60,718 bases of DNA from an uncultured Gammaproteobacteria bacterium (GTDB taxonomy: Bacteria; Pseudomonadota; Gammaproteobacteria; Nitrosococcales; Methylophagaceae): contig CAJWKF010000004.1 of NCBI GenBank assembly GCA_913042265.1, positions 1 through 60,718 of the forward strand. Reading direction: 5' to 3'. The position numbers and the translations under genes were made by a program. Of the stretch, positions 21,951-35,618 are shown piece after piece. The notes beneath the pieces are model-generated. The model saw only the letters and a program-made list of their open reading frames with translations, did not search any database and had not been told where the DNA came from. Position 1 is the stretch's first letter. Each line of letters starts with the position of its first letter.

Positions 21951-22741
21951 TAGACTGACATAACGTAGTCATAATCAATGATTAACGGAGCATGGTCTGA
22001 AAAGCTTTCACCACGATAGATATCCGTTGCTTTTACTTTACCTTTTAAACTTGGCGACAAAATATGATAATCAATACGCCAGCCGACGTTGTTTGCTCTG
22101 GCTTGCCCCCGATTTGACCACCAAGTGTATTGATGTTCGTCTTGCTCTATTTCCCTAAAGGCATCAACAAAACCTAACTCATTAAATAAAGTATCTAGCC
22201 AGGCTCGTTCTTTAGGCAAGAATCCCGAATTTTTTAAATTACCTTTCCAGTTACGAATATCTTGATTTTTATGAGCAATATTCCAATCACCACACAAAAT
22301 ATAATCCCGGCCAGATGCTTTCATTTCAGCCAGCTTTATCATCATGTGCTCCATACAACGATATTTAACTTGCTGGCGCTCTTCTTTAGAAGAACCTGAT
22401 GGCATATAAAGTGAAATAACACTCAAATTGCCAAATATAGCTTCTATATAGCGACCTTCAGAGTCAAATTCCTTGTTACCCATTCCGATGATCACTTCAT
22501 CGGGCTGTTGCCTACAATAGAGAGCTACACCACTGTAACCTTTCTTTTGTGCATCATGATAGAAGCAGTGATAACCTTCTGGATGATATAATGCATCAGA
22601 CAATTGTTCGATTTGCGCTTTGGTTTCTTGAATACAGACAACATTAGGCAATGTTTTTCTAATCCACTCAAAGAAACCTTTTCGACCAGCTGCTCGAATA
22701 CCATTTACATTAGCCGTAACAATTTTCATATTTTTACCCAA
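21950..22741 (-). CDS. xthA: Exodeoxyribonuclease III
   Basis: NVNGIRAAGRKGFFEW, CIQETKA, WRIDYHILSP, SDHAPLIIDY. Confidence 0.93.
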   Translation of the reverse strand: MGKNMKIVTANVNGIRAAGRKGFFEWIRKTLPNVVCIQETKAQIEQLSDALYHPEGYHCFYHDAQKKGYSGVALYCRQQPDEVIIGMGNKEFDSEGRYIEAIFGNLSVISLYMPSGSSKEERQQVKYRCMEHMMIKLAEMKASGRDYILCGDWNIAHKNQDIRNWKGNLKNSGFLPKERAWLDTLFNELGFVDAFREIEQDEHQYTWWSNRGQARANNVGWRIDYHILSPSLKGKVKATDIYRGESFSDHAPLIIDYDYVMSV

Positions 22742-22916
22742 TTAAAGTTTTTTGTTATAGTAACAAGGAATAAGCGTGGAGTCTGGCAAGTTAACACTCT
22801 TCCTGAATACGTCAAAAAAGCTCATGATGCTTCATTGAAAAAGTACTTTACAAATATACTATAAATCAGGATAATGCTCTGTTCTTTACATATAGCTGGT
22901 TTTTAGGAGAAGCACT

Positions 22917-23177
22917 TTGGCAAATTCAGCACAAGCAAAAAAACGGGCTCGTCAAGCGGAAGATAGCCGCCAACGAAATGCAAGCCAACGTTCAGCAATG
23001 CGTACTAGTGTTAAAGCACTTCACAAAGCAATTGATGCTGGTGATAAAGAGCAAGCTACTACTGCTTACCAAGCTGCCGTCCCTATTTTAGATCGCCTAG
23101 CTCGCAAAGGCCTTGTTCACAAAAATGCCGCTGCACGTAGTAAGAGCCGCTTAAACAAAGCTGTTCGTGCTCTTTAA
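22917..23177 (+). CDS. rpsT: 30S ribosomal protein S20, TTG start
   Basis: [25 protein letters not shown]; start codon ttg at 22917. Confidence 0.96.
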   Translation: MANSAQAKKRARQAEDSRQRNASQRSAMRTSVKALHKAIDAGDKEQATTAYQAAVPILDRLARKGLVHKNAAARSKSRLNKAVRAL

Positions 23178-23200
23178 TATATAAGTGTCTATAGCTTAAT

Positions 23201-23229
23201 AAAAAAACCGACAACATGTCGGTTTTTTT
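23201..23229. terminator. Bidirectional rho-independent terminator after rpsT
   Basis: aaaaaaaccgaca-aca-tgtcggttttttt, perfect 13-bp stem. Confidence 0.93.
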
Positions 23230-23299
23230 ATGCCTAATATTTTAAATACTCAAACTCTGCAAAATATTTTTTGCCAGCTACGTTGATAATTATTAACCT

Positions 23300-24469
23300 A
23301 TGAATTTTGGTGTCCTTGCTCTCTCGTTCTGTAAAGCATTACTCAGCACAGGTAATGTTCTGCTTGTCGCTGTCACTGCCTTAATTGGCCAGACACTCTC
23401 ACCTGACCCTATCTGGTCTACCTTACCAGTAGCATTTCAATTTATTGGTTTAATGTGCGCAACGATCCCAGCATCATTAATCATGAATAAGATTGGCCGT
23501 AAAAATGGGTTTTACTTAGGTAATATGCTTGGTATCGCTGGTGCTTTATTCTGTATCCAAGCACTATATTCCGCTTCTTTTAATTTATTTTGCACGGGAA
23601 CATTTTTCTTAGGCATAGGTATTGGTTTCGGAACCTTGTATCGTTTTGCTGCCGTAGAAATGTGTGAAAAACCTTACCGAGCTAAAGCCATTTCAATCAT
23701 CATGGCAGGTGGCGTACTCGCAGCAATAGCAGGACCTAACCTTGCGATATTTAGTCAGGACATGATTGAAGGTACACCTTTTGTGGGTGCTTTCTGGGGC
23801 CTACTAGTTCTTTATATTGCTGCCATGCTAGTTTTAACCATTGTAAATTTTCCACCTCAAGTTATTCATGCACCAGGCGTTAGGACACGTCCCGTCATTG
23901 AGATTATTTTACAACCTCTTTTTCTCGTTTCCGTCATTGCTGCCATGGTAAGTTATGTAGTGATGAATTTATTAATGACGGCAACACCGTTAGCTATGCA
24001 TCATCACGGTTTTCAATTCGAGCAGTCAGCTTTAGTTATTGAGTTACATGCACTAGGAATGTTTTTACCTGGTTTTTTCACCGGCAATTTAATTAACCGC
24101 TTTGGTACCATTCGAATACTCTTAATTGGGGCCCTTACTATGCTTGTCTGCATCGGAATTAATCTCAACGGCCAGTCTCAGCTACATTTTTCCATAGCTT
24201 TGTTTATGCTTGGGCTTGGTTGGAACTTTATGTTCGTCAGTGCTACCCACCTAGTCGCAGATGCCTATTCAGAGGCTGAAAAACCCAAAGCACAAGCTGC
24301 AAATGAGTTTCTCATTTTTAGTATGGTTACTATATCGGCCCTAGCATCTGGGTGGATGGAAGCTACTTTAGGATGGCACATCATGAACTTGATGTGTATT
24401 CCAGTTGTGTTATTTGCTGTTTTAATCGTGATTTATTTCAGGAAAAAGTTAAATTTAGGCATCGTTTAA
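23300..24469 (+). CDS. MFS transporter
   Basis: Polytopic membrane protein, 12-TM-like, MNKIGRKNGFYLGN loop. Confidence 0.8.
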   Translation: MNFGVLALSFCKALLSTGNVLLVAVTALIGQTLSPDPIWSTLPVAFQFIGLMCATIPASLIMNKIGRKNGFYLGNMLGIAGALFCIQALYSASFNLFCTGTFFLGIGIGFGTLYRFAAVEMCEKPYRAKAISIIMAGGVLAAIAGPNLAIFSQDMIEGTPFVGAFWGLLVLYIAAMLVLTIVNFPPQVIHAPGVRTRPVIEIILQPLFLVSVIAAMVSYVVMNLLMTATPLAMHHHGFQFEQSALVIELHALGMFLPGFFTGNLINRFGTIRILLIGALTMLVCIGINLNGQSQLHFSIALFMLGLGWNFMFVSATHLVADAYSEAEKPKAQAANEFLIFSMVTISALASGWMEATLGWHIMNLMCIPVVLFAVLIVIYFRKKLNLGIV

Positions 24470-24485
24470 ATTTATCAAGTTGAGT

Positions 24486-25616
24486 TTATTTAATCACCAC
24501 CAAATTATCACGGTGAATTAGTTCTGGCTCGTCGACATATCCCAGTACTGATTCAATTTCTTTACTGGCTTTTCCCTGAATTTTTCTAGCTTCATCCATA
24601 TTGTAGTTGACTAGGCCACGGGCAATTTCTTTCCCCGACATATCATGACAAGTCACCAGCTCACCTCTGACAAATTGGCCATGAACTTGTTGAACCCCAA
24701 CAGCTAAAACACTTTGGCCTCCTTGATGTACAGCCTCTACAGCGTCATCATCTAGGGTGATAGTTCCTTTTGGCGTCAAATGGCCAACCAGCCATTGTTG
24801 ACGAGCTGTCATAGGTTCGTTATCAGCCCAAAGTAACGTACCAACAGTCTCACCATTGGCTAAACGTTGTAAGTTGTCTGCTTTTTTACCTGAGAGGATG
24901 ACTGTCGTTGCACCAGAGCCTCCTGCGCGACGCGCCGCAAGTAATTTCGTTGCCATACCCCCTTGACCTAAATCTCCCTTACTTCCGCCAGCCATAACAT
25001 CTAACTCTGAATTACTAGCTGCGGAGGCGGTGATGAACTGCGCTTGACTATTATGACGTGGATCACAATCAAAAAGCCCATCTTGATCTGTCAAGATCAC
25101 CAACACATCTGCTTCAATTAGGTTAGCTGTCATTGCAGCTAAGGTATCATTATCACCAAATCGAATTTCTTCTGTAGCGATAGTGTCATTTTCATTCACC
25201 ACTGGCAGTACACCTAATTCTAATAGGCTGTGCAATGTACTACGTGCGTTTAGATAACGTCCACGTTCCGAAAGATCTGAGTGTGTTAAAAGAATTTGTG
25301 CCGTATGAATTTCATGCTCTTTACAAGCTGCAGAATAAGCCTGGATCAAGCCCATTTGGCCAACGCTGGCTGCCGATTGTAATAGATGTAGGGCATGTGG
25401 ACGCTTTGTCCATCCTAACTGCTCCATTCCAGCTGAAACTGAACCAGATGTAACTAAAACAACATCTTTACCCTGCTCACGTAATTTAGCAATTTCACTA
25501 CTCAACCATTTCACACGCTCAAAATCTAAACCCTCACCCACACGCGTAAGTAAGGCACTGCCTATCTTAATAACCCAACGTTTTGTATCTGCAATTTGTT
25601 GGTGCGTGTTGATCAC
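24486..25616 (-). CDS. proB: Glutamate 5-kinase with PUA domain
   Basis: WVIKIGSALLT, VTSGSVSAGM, NENDTIA, C-terminal PUA. Confidence 0.95.
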   Translation of the reverse strand: MINTHQQIADTKRWVIKIGSALLTRVGEGLDFERVKWLSSEIAKLREQGKDVVLVTSGSVSAGMEQLGWTKRPHALHLLQSAASVGQMGLIQAYSAACKEHEIHTAQILLTHSDLSERGRYLNARSTLHSLLELGVLPVVNENDTIATEEIRFGDNDTLAAMTANLIEADVLVILTDQDGLFDCDPRHNSQAQFITASAASNSELDVMAGGSKGDLGQGGMATKLLAARRAGGSGATTVILSGKKADNLQRLANGETVGTLLWADNEPMTARQQWLVGHLTPKGTITLDDDAVEAVHQGGQSVLAVGVQQVHGQFVRGELVTCHDMSGKEIARGLVNYNMDEARKIQGKASKEIESVLGYVDEPELIHRDNLVVIK

Positions 25617-25619
25617 AAA

Positions 25620-26723
<1,104 letters not shown>

Positions 26724-26774
26724 TTATTCATTCTATGACTCAAAATAGTCATTTTCAATTGTAAAGTCCAGAAA

Positions 26775-26803
26775 CAAAAAAGCCCCGCATTAGCAGGGCT
26801 CTT
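26775..26803 (-). terminator. Rho-independent terminator after rplU-rpmA
   Basis: On minus strand: AGCCCTGC-TAAT-GCGGGGCT followed by TTTTTTG. Confidence 0.85.
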
Positions 26804-26840
26804 TATAATAGTTTACCCTCAGTTGGGCTAACCAAATTTT

Positions 26841-27098
26841 CTAGGCAGCAACAACACTTACAAACATACGGTTTTTCGGGCCTTTTTTTTCAAAAAGTAC
26901 ACGGCCTGCTGCTTTTGCAAATAATGTGTGGTCTTTACCAAGACCTACATTTAACCCTGCATGGTAACGAGTGCCGCGTTGGCGAATAAGAATATTGCCA
27001 CCATCAACCGCTTCTCCACCGTAACGTTTTACGCCAAGACGTTTTGATTCCGAATCACGTCCGTTTCTAGTACTACCACCTGCTTTCTTATGAGCCAT
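26841..27098 (-). CDS. rpmA: 50S ribosomal protein L27
   Basis: [23 protein letters not shown]. Confidence 0.98.
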   Translation of the reverse strand: MAHKKAGGSTRNGRDSESKRLGVKRYGGEAVDGGNILIRQRGTRYHAGLNVGLGKDHTLFAKAAGRVLFEKKGPKNRMFVSVVAA

Positions 27099-27125
27099 CT
27101 CTATATCCTTGTGTAACGTATAATC

Positions 27126-27449
27126 TTAGGCTGAGATGCCTGTGATTTCGATTTCGGTGAAAGACTGACGATGTCCCATCTGTTTACGATAGTGCTTCCG
27201 ACGATGGAACTTGATAACTTTTACTTTATCTCCACGACCGTTCGCAGCAACAGTCGCGGTGACTTTTGCACCTTTTAGATAAGGTGTGCCAATTTTTACA
27301 TCACCACCCTCACCGACCAATAAGACTTTATCTAGCTCAACCGTATCACCTGCTTCAGCAGATAATTTTTCAATGCGGAGCTTCTCGCCCTCTTGAACTC
27401 GGTACTGTTTACCGCCCGTCGCGACAATAGCGTACATCGCTGTCTCCAA
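27126..27449 (-). CDS. rplU: 50S ribosomal protein L21 (true start probably the internal Met at 27437)
   Basis: [20 protein letters not shown]. Confidence 0.97.
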   Translation of the reverse strand: METAMYAIVATGGKQYRVQEGEKLRIEKLSAEAGDTVELDKVLLVGEGGDVKIGTPYLKGAKVTATVAANGRGDKVKVIKFHRRKHYRKQMGHRQSFTEIEITGISA

Positions 27450-27598
27450 ATAAAATAAGTTATTGCTGGCTAACCCAACAAAAGACCGGCAATTTTAGCG
27501 TCTTTCATGACATAGATCAAACCTTAATCGAAATATTTGCGATCTATTGCCTTGCATGAGAAAGTATCGTCTTTTCAATATCAATATTATAGGCAGAA

Positions 27599-28576
27599 AT
27601 GAGTCCTGTGGATATCCAATCTATTTATAACTTAATAGAAGATGATATGGCTGATGTCGACGTGATGATTCACGCCCGTCTTCAGTCTGACGTTGCACTA
27701 ATCAATCAACTAGGCCACTACATTATCAACAGTGGGGGTAAACGCTTGCGTCCTGCTTTAGTGATTTTAAGTGCTCGCGCATGTGGTTATGAGGGGCAAC
27801 ACTATGCAAACCTCGCCACTATTATCGAATTTATCCATACCGCAACCTTACTACATGATGATGTCGTCGATGGTTCTGAGATGCGACGTGGTAAAGAAAC
27901 TGCAAATACGTTATGGGGCAATGAAGCTAGCGTCTTAGTCGGTGACTTCCTATACACTCGTGCTTTCGAAATGATGGTAGAAATGGATTCGATGCCCTTG
28001 ATGAAGATCTTATCCAGTACCACTAACATTATTGCTGAAGGTGAGGTTTTACAGCTATTAAATTGTAATGACCCCGACACCACCGAAGCTGCTTACCTTC
28101 AAGTTATTCACCATAAAACAGCAAAACTGTTTGAAGCTGCGGGGCAACTGGGTGCCGTTATCAGCAAATCACCTAATTATTTAGAACTGGCTATGGCTAA
28201 GTATGCAATGCATTTAGGCAGTGCATTCCAGTTAGTTGATGACATATTGGATTACTCTGAATCGAGCGAGACTATCGGTAAAAACATTGGTGACGACTTA
28301 GCTGAAGGTAAGCCCACATTACCACTTATTTATGCTATGCAGCATGGTAATGACTCACAAAAACAAATTATCCGCCATGCTATTGAAAATGGTGAACGTG
28401 ATCGTATCGATACAATTATCACCATTATTAAAGAGACCGGCGCGATCGCATACACTAGTCAAGCTGCAAGACAAGAAGTTCAGAATGCCAAAAAAGCAAT
28501 AGAACCCTTGCCTAATTCTGTATACAAAGATGCTCTTCTTTCACTAGCAGATTTTTCTGTTGAACGTCATTATTAA
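27599..28576 (+). CDS. ispB: Polyprenyl (octaprenyl) diphosphate synthase
   Basis: GGKRLRPALV, LLHDDVVD, LVDDILDY motifs; divergent from rplU-rpmA. Confidence 0.94.
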   Translation: MSPVDIQSIYNLIEDDMADVDVMIHARLQSDVALINQLGHYIINSGGKRLRPALVILSARACGYEGQHYANLATIIEFIHTATLLHDDVVDGSEMRRGKETANTLWGNEASVLVGDFLYTRAFEMMVEMDSMPLMKILSSTTNIIAEGEVLQLLNCNDPDTTEAAYLQVIHHKTAKLFEAAGQLGAVISKSPNYLELAMAKYAMHLGSAFQLVDDILDYSESSETIGKNIGDDLAEGKPTLPLIYAMQHGNDSQKQIIRHAIENGERDRIDTIITIIKETGAIAYTSQAARQEVQNAKKAIEPLPNSVYKDALLSLADFSVERHY

Positions 28577-28633
28577 TCGCCAAAACAGTATTGTATAAAA
28601 GTTTTTTCTTTAATCATTTGGTTACTTAACTTT

Positions 28634-28933
28634 ATGTCAGATTTCTATCGATACCATTTATTTTTCTGCACACATGAGCGTAAGAATAAAGCTCATTGCC
28701 AAGAACATGACGCTAGTTCACTTCGCAACTATGCCAAGCAGCGAGTGAAAGACTTAAAACTTAAGAAAGTCCGCATTAACAATTCAGGCTGTTTAAATCG
28801 TTGTGCTCTTGGGCCTATGCTTGTGATCTACCCTGAAGGGGTTTGGTATCAATATCATAATACCAAAGATATTGATGAAATTATTCAAGAACACCTCATT
28901 GAAGGCAGGACTGTAGAAAGACTAAAAAAATGA
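28634..28933 (+). CDS. (2Fe-2S) thioredoxin-like ferredoxin
   Basis: Cys spacing C..C..GCLNRCALGPMLVIYPEGVWY. Confidence 0.85.
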   Translation: MSDFYRYHLFFCTHERKNKAHCQEHDASSLRNYAKQRVKDLKLKKVRINNSGCLNRCALGPMLVIYPEGVWYQYHNTKDIDEIIQEHLIEGRTVERLKK

Positions 28934-29787
28934 CACCAGATCAATACTGCCAAGATAAAACAGCTAAAAGTGGCTCAAGTTTTTACTATAGCTTTTTATT
29001 CTTGTCAGTAAAGCAAAGACAAGCCATTACAGCCTTATATGCTTTTTGTCGTGAAGTTGATGACATTGTCGACAATGCACATGAGATAGACATTGCTCGA
29101 ACCAAACTTGACTGGTGGCGCCAAGAAATTCAACGAACATATCAAGGAACGGCAACCCACCCAGTTGGTAAAGCTCTATACCTTGCTATTACACACTATG
29201 ATCTGCAACAAGAGTACTTCGTAGAAATTATTGATGGGATGGCTATGGATCTCGACCAATTCTCATACTCCGAATTTAAACAACTCGCTTTATATTGTCA
29301 CCGTGTAGCTGTTGCTGTTGCTTTACTCTCTGTCGAAATTTTTGGATATGAAAATAGAACAACTTTAAAATATGCAGAAAATATAGGCATGGCTTTACAG
29401 TTGACTAATATTATTCGAGATATTAGAGAAGATGCTGAGCGAGGAAGACTCTATTTACCACTAGATGAAATGACGAGATTCAATGTCAAGACAGATGACT
29501 TATTGAGCCTAAAAAGTAGCCCTGAACTAATCGAGTTACTTAAATACCAATCCCACCGTGCCAAACAATATTTTCATCAGGCAATGACTTTATTGCCAGA
29601 CGATGATCGCTACAACCAAAGAGCCAGCCTGATTATGGCTAATATTTATCAAGCAACCTTGTCGGAAATTGAAGAGGATGATTTTCAAGTCATGCAATAT
29701 CGCGTATCACTGACACCGCTACGTAAATTTTGGATTGCTTGGACTACAGCCCGCGCTCAAAAACCTTGGAAAAATCCAGCTGCATGA
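28930..29787 (+). CDS. hpnD: Squalene/phytoene synthase family, presqualene diphosphate synthase-like
   Basis: SFYYSFLFLSVKQRQAITALYAFCREVDDIVD; NIIRDIREDAERGRLYLP. Confidence 0.85.
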   Translation: MTPDQYCQDKTAKSGSSFYYSFLFLSVKQRQAITALYAFCREVDDIVDNAHEIDIARTKLDWWRQEIQRTYQGTATHPVGKALYLAITHYDLQQEYFVEIIDGMAMDLDQFSYSEFKQLALYCHRVAVAVALLSVEIFGYENRTTLKYAENIGMALQLTNIIRDIREDAERGRLYLPLDEMTRFNVKTDDLLSLKSSPELIELLKYQSHRAKQYFHQAMTLLPDDDRYNQRASLIMANIYQATLSEIEEDDFQVMQYRVSLTPLRKFWIAWTTARAQKPWKNPAA

Positions 29788-29920
29788 CAACCTTGGTTAT
29801 TTAGAGCATCGGAACAGCCTTCCTGATAACATCACTCTAGATCCCCAAGCAGCTCTTGTTAATATACCCAACACTCTGCTGATATGCTGTTAACCTATTT
29901 CCTCTTTAAAGAAATATAAA

Positions 29921-30148
29921 ATGGATAAACTGATGCTATTAAAGTCTTGGCCAATTATTGTTTTCAGCTCAATATTGATCGCTTGTGATGGCTCTTCATC
30001 ACAACAACCTCATGATGTTGATGCTTTTTCTTCAAATGGCTTACCCACATCACAACGCCAACAGGAAGATAGTGCTGCAGGAGTCAAGTTCGGTAGTAAA
30101 CAAGGATTCAAACCTTTGGCACCACCCGCAACTAAATACAAACCATGA
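29921..30148 (+). CDS. Small putative lipoprotein
   Basis: Signal sequence with lipobox-like SILIAC. Confidence 0.55.
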   Translation: MDKLMLLKSWPIIVFSSILIACDGSSSQQPHDVDAFSSNGLPTSQRQQEDSAAGVKFGSKQGFKPLAPPATKYKP

Positions 30149-30828
30149 GCTCAGCTGCTTTATCAGATAATGTTATTTTGATAACAGGTGCTGCTAATGG
30201 AATAGGTGCGGCAGTTGCCAGAGCTTACGCTGCTGAAGGGGCAACAATTATCCTGCTTGATAAAGATGTGCCAGGACTTGAAAAAACATACGATGCCGTT
30301 GTCATTTCATCCATGAAATCTGCTATTTACCCTCTGGACTTAAAAGGTGCTAGCGTTGATGATTACACTGATTTAGTTAACACTATTGAAACCCAATTCG
30401 GCCGCTTGGATGCCCTTGTTCATTGTGCTGCTACGTTAGGTCAATTAGCCCCAATAGAGCACCAAGATCCAGCAACTTGGTCAGAAACACTTCACATTAA
30501 TCTTACAGCACCGTTTTTGCTGACGAAGGCTTGCTTACCATTACTCAAAAAACAACAACAGGCAACTATTATTTTTACCACTGATCAACATAAAGCTAAG
30601 GCTTATTGGGCAGGTTATGGCATTAGTAAGGCCGGCATCGAAACTTTAGCAAAACAACTCGCCGATGAGCTTGAAACCGAGGGGCGTATTGAAGTTCACT
30701 GCATAGACCCAGGGAAAGTTAAAACAGCATTGTATAGCCGCGCATTCCCTGCTGCAGAGCAGCATCACTTACCCAGTCCGGATGAAGTCACCTCACTCTA
30801 CTTGAGTGCCATAATGAACATCTATTAA
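30145..30828 (+). CDS. Short-chain dehydrogenase/reductase, YciK-like
   Basis: ITGAANGIGAAVARAYAAEGA, YGISKAG. Confidence 0.87.
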   Translation: MSSAALSDNVILITGAANGIGAAVARAYAAEGATIILLDKDVPGLEKTYDAVVISSMKSAIYPLDLKGASVDDYTDLVNTIETQFGRLDALVHCAATLGQLAPIEHQDPATWSETLHINLTAPFLLTKACLPLLKKQQQATIIFTTDQHKAKAYWAGYGISKAGIETLAKQLADELETEGRIEVHCIDPGKVKTALYSRAFPAAEQHHLPSPDEVTSLYLSAIMNIY

Positions 30829-30889
30829 ATCTACTTAATCAGAATGTACTTCTAACGATTTAACTATTCACTTAAATTTATCAAGTAAT

Positions 30890-31774
30890 TTATCTACCTC
30901 TAATCCGAGGTGCTCTTTTTGGTTTACTTGCAGATATACGGCCACCATCTTTAACTTTTGTTTTTTTACTGACTGTTGTTTTCAGTGGCCTCAGTTTTTT
31001 ATCGCGTTGTGCGCGACCGACTGCTGTTGGAACCGATGCTTTTAAGTCAACTTCTTCATATAAAGCTGCAACGTCATCACCCTCAAGCATCATCCAGCGT
31101 CCCATTTTAAGTTGGGATGGAATAATAATAGGTCCATATCGTACACGCATTAAACGGCTTACTTGCACACCCTGGCTTTCCCATAAACGACGAACCTCAC
31201 GATTCCGTCCTTCTTGGATAACAACATGGTACCAATGATTTGCTCCTTCTCCCCCTGCTTCTTGGATATCATTGAATTTAGCCTTACCGTCATCTAACTC
31301 AACGCCATCACGCAGGTTTTGCATAATCTCTGGGCCTACAGCACCTAGAACACGTACAGCATATTCACGATCCATTTCATTAGAAGGATGCATTAGCCGA
31401 TTTGCTAACTCACCATCCGTTGTTAAGATGATTAGGCCACTGGTATTAATATCTAAGCGCCCGACACTGACCCACCGTCCTTCATCTGGCGTTGGTAAAG
31501 ACTGGAAAATTGTCCGGCGACCTTCAGGATCTTTTCGGGTGCAGACTTCACCTACCGGCTTGTTGTATAACAAAACCTGTTGTGGTTTCTGCCAAAGTCG
31601 CTTTGCTGATAATGGCTTATCGTCTAAACGCAAACTATCACCAATTTCAACTTGATCACCTAATTTCGAAATACTACCATTAACAGAAACTTTACCTTCT
31701 TTTATCAATACTTCTAGTTGGCGACGTGAGCCATAACCTGCTCTCGCTAACACTTTTTGAATTCTTTCAGCCAT
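30890..31774 (-). CDS. rluB: 23S rRNA pseudouridine synthase
   Basis: S4 N-terminus, GRLDINTSGLIILTTDGELANRLMHP. Confidence 0.93.
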   Translation of the reverse strand: MAERIQKVLARAGYGSRRQLEVLIKEGKVSVNGSISKLGDQVEIGDSLRLDDKPLSAKRLWQKPQQVLLYNKPVGEVCTRKDPEGRRTIFQSLPTPDEGRWVSVGRLDINTSGLIILTTDGELANRLMHPSNEMDREYAVRVLGAVGPEIMQNLRDGVELDDGKAKFNDIQEAGGEGANHWYHVVIQEGRNREVRRLWESQGVQVSRLMRVRYGPIIIPSQLKMGRWMMLEGDDVAALYEEVDLKASVPTAVGRAQRDKKLRPLKTTVSKKTKVKDGGRISASKPKRAPRIRGR

Positions 31775-31835
31775 TTAAGCGCCTCCCGGCGTGTTGGTGA
31801 GTCATAAGGAAGCTTCCCTTCTGTACTCTATAAAT

Positions 31836-33053
31836 TTATTTATAACTCAAGCCCATTGCGGAACGGACTTCTTCTAATGTATCCCTTGCTACTTCACGAG
31901 CAGCTTCATTACCATCTTCAATAATTCGTCTTACTTCTTCAGGGTGTTTACTCAAGTCATCAGCGCGTTCACGAATCGGTTTTAGTTCTGCAGCAATCGC
32001 ATCGATCAATGGCCCTTTGCAATCTAAACAACCAATACCTGCTGTGCGGCAGCCTTCTTGCACCCATTGCTTTTGATCTTCCGTGGCATATATTTCATGT
32101 AATTGCCAGACAGGACATAAATCCGGGTTACCCGGATCAGTACGACGTACGCGATTAGTATCAGTTGGCATCTTTTTAATTTTTTCAGCCAATGAATCTT
32201 CTGGTTCTCGCAAAGTAATCGTATTGCCATAAGATTTAGACATTTTCTGGCCATCTAAGCCAGGCATTTTGGCTGCTGATGTTAACAAAGCCTTTGGTTC
32301 TGGCAATATTACTTTACCGCCACCTTCTAAAAAACCAAATAATCGTTCAGCATCGCCTAGGGTTAAGTTTTGCTGTTCTTTTAAAAGTGCTCGCGCAGTG
32401 TCTAATGCCTCAGCATCACCCTGCTCTTGATATGCTTTCCTGAGTTGATTATAAAGTTTTGCATTTTTCTTACCCATCTTTTTAATCGCGGCTTCAGCCC
32501 TTACTTCGAAATCTCTTTCACGCCCATAAATATGGTTGAAACGCCTTGCAACTTCTCTTGTCAGTTCAACATGAACAACTTGATCTTCACCAACAGGCAC
32601 TTGGCCTGCGCGATAAGTCAAAATATCTGCACTTTGTAATAATGGATAACCTAAAAAACCATATGTCGATAGATCTTTTTCTTTTAGTTTTTCCTGTTGG
32701 TCCTTGTATGTAGGGACGCGCTCAAGCCAAGACAACGGGGTTATCATAGAGAGTAATAGATGTAACTCAGCATGTTCGGGGACTTTTGACTGTAAAAACA
32801 ATGAGACTGCCGAAGGCTCAATACCAGCCGCAAGCCAGTCTGTTACCATTTCCCATACACTATCTTCGATGACACCACTATCATCATAATGTGTCGTCAA
32901 GGCATGCCAATCTGCCACAAAAAAGAAGCAATCAAATTCGTGTTGCAATTTAATCCAGTTTTTCAATACACCATGATAATGACCAAGGTGAAGCCGTCCT
33001 GTTGGTCGCATACCTGATACGATGCGACTGGACTGCAATGTTACTGTGTCCAA
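31836..33053 (-). CDS. trpS: Tryptophan-tRNA ligase (long form with insert)
   Basis: SGMRPTGRLHLGHYHG, KMSKSYGN. Confidence 0.96.
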   Translation of the reverse strand: MDTVTLQSSRIVSGMRPTGRLHLGHYHGVLKNWIKLQHEFDCFFFVADWHALTTHYDDSGVIEDSVWEMVTDWLAAGIEPSAVSLFLQSKVPEHAELHLLLSMITPLSWLERVPTYKDQQEKLKEKDLSTYGFLGYPLLQSADILTYRAGQVPVGEDQVVHVELTREVARRFNHIYGRERDFEVRAEAAIKKMGKKNAKLYNQLRKAYQEQGDAEALDTARALLKEQQNLTLGDAERLFGFLEGGGKVILPEPKALLTSAAKMPGLDGQKMSKSYGNTITLREPEDSLAEKIKKMPTDTNRVRRTDPGNPDLCPVWQLHEIYATEDQKQWVQEGCRTAGIGCLDCKGPLIDAIAAELKPIRERADDLSKHPEEVRRIIEDGNEAAREVARDTLEEVRSAMGLSYK

Positions 33054-33089
33054 AATATTCTCCTGATCTTATTCACGATCAAATCTAAT

Positions 33090-35055
<1,966 letters not shown>

Positions 35056-35141
35056 TTACGAACTTACATAACTTTCCTAGTTTATTCAGAGTACATCAAC
35101 TACAAACTGCACAAAAATGGCCGTACTTACAATAATTGTAT

Positions 35142-35516
35142 TCATATTTGCTTCCCCAAGACCATCCCCAGCCATGTTGCTAGTAGGCAAAATACAACAC
35201 TCATTATAATATTTAATAACGCTTTAAATGGGTCACCCGCATCGAACAATGCCAATGTTTCAAATGAAAAGGCTGAAAATGTTGTAAATGAACCCAACAG
35301 TCCCACTAACAAACCCATACGCCATTCAGCAGAAACTGCAATACGCTCAATAAATAAAACGAATAGGAAACCTATCAGTAGAGAACCGAGAATATTTACA
35401 GCCAGTGTGCCATATGGGAAGTCTCGCCCTAGTAGTCTATAAATACTATTTGACATGCCAAAACGCAGGACAGCTCCTAATGCACCACCACCTGCAATTG
35501 CTAATAACTGCTGCAC
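35142..35516 (-). CDS. crcB: CrcB/Fluc fluoride exporter
   Basis: GGALGAVLRFGMSN, GLLGSFTTFSAFSFE. Confidence 0.95.
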   Translation of the reverse strand: MQQLLAIAGGGALGAVLRFGMSNSIYRLLGRDFPYGTLAVNILGSLLIGFLFVLFIERIAVSAEWRMGLLVGLLGSFTTFSAFSFETLALFDAGDPFKALLNIIMSVVFCLLATWLGMVLGKQI

Positions 35517-35618
35517 TATTTTATCTCGACCAATTAAATGGGATAGTTTACCTTATTAGCGTCATCGACTAATAACCTATTGCAAGTACGCACTGTTCTT
35601 ATACCTAAGTGATTCATA

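Noticed and set aside
28585-28600. ttgtataa half-site before the ferredoxin gene
   Set aside because: No TATACA partner at the N12 spacing, so not counted as a third LitR-type operator.
35553-35575. Short 7-bp hairpin ttattag/ctaataa upstream of crcB
   Set aside because: Short, AT-rich and without support; expected by chance.
35517-35618. Possible fluoride riboswitch upstream of crcB (minus strand TCGATGACGCTAATAAGG)
   Set aside because: Only a weak match to the 3' core; the 5' GGNGATG segment and pseudoknot partners are not evident.
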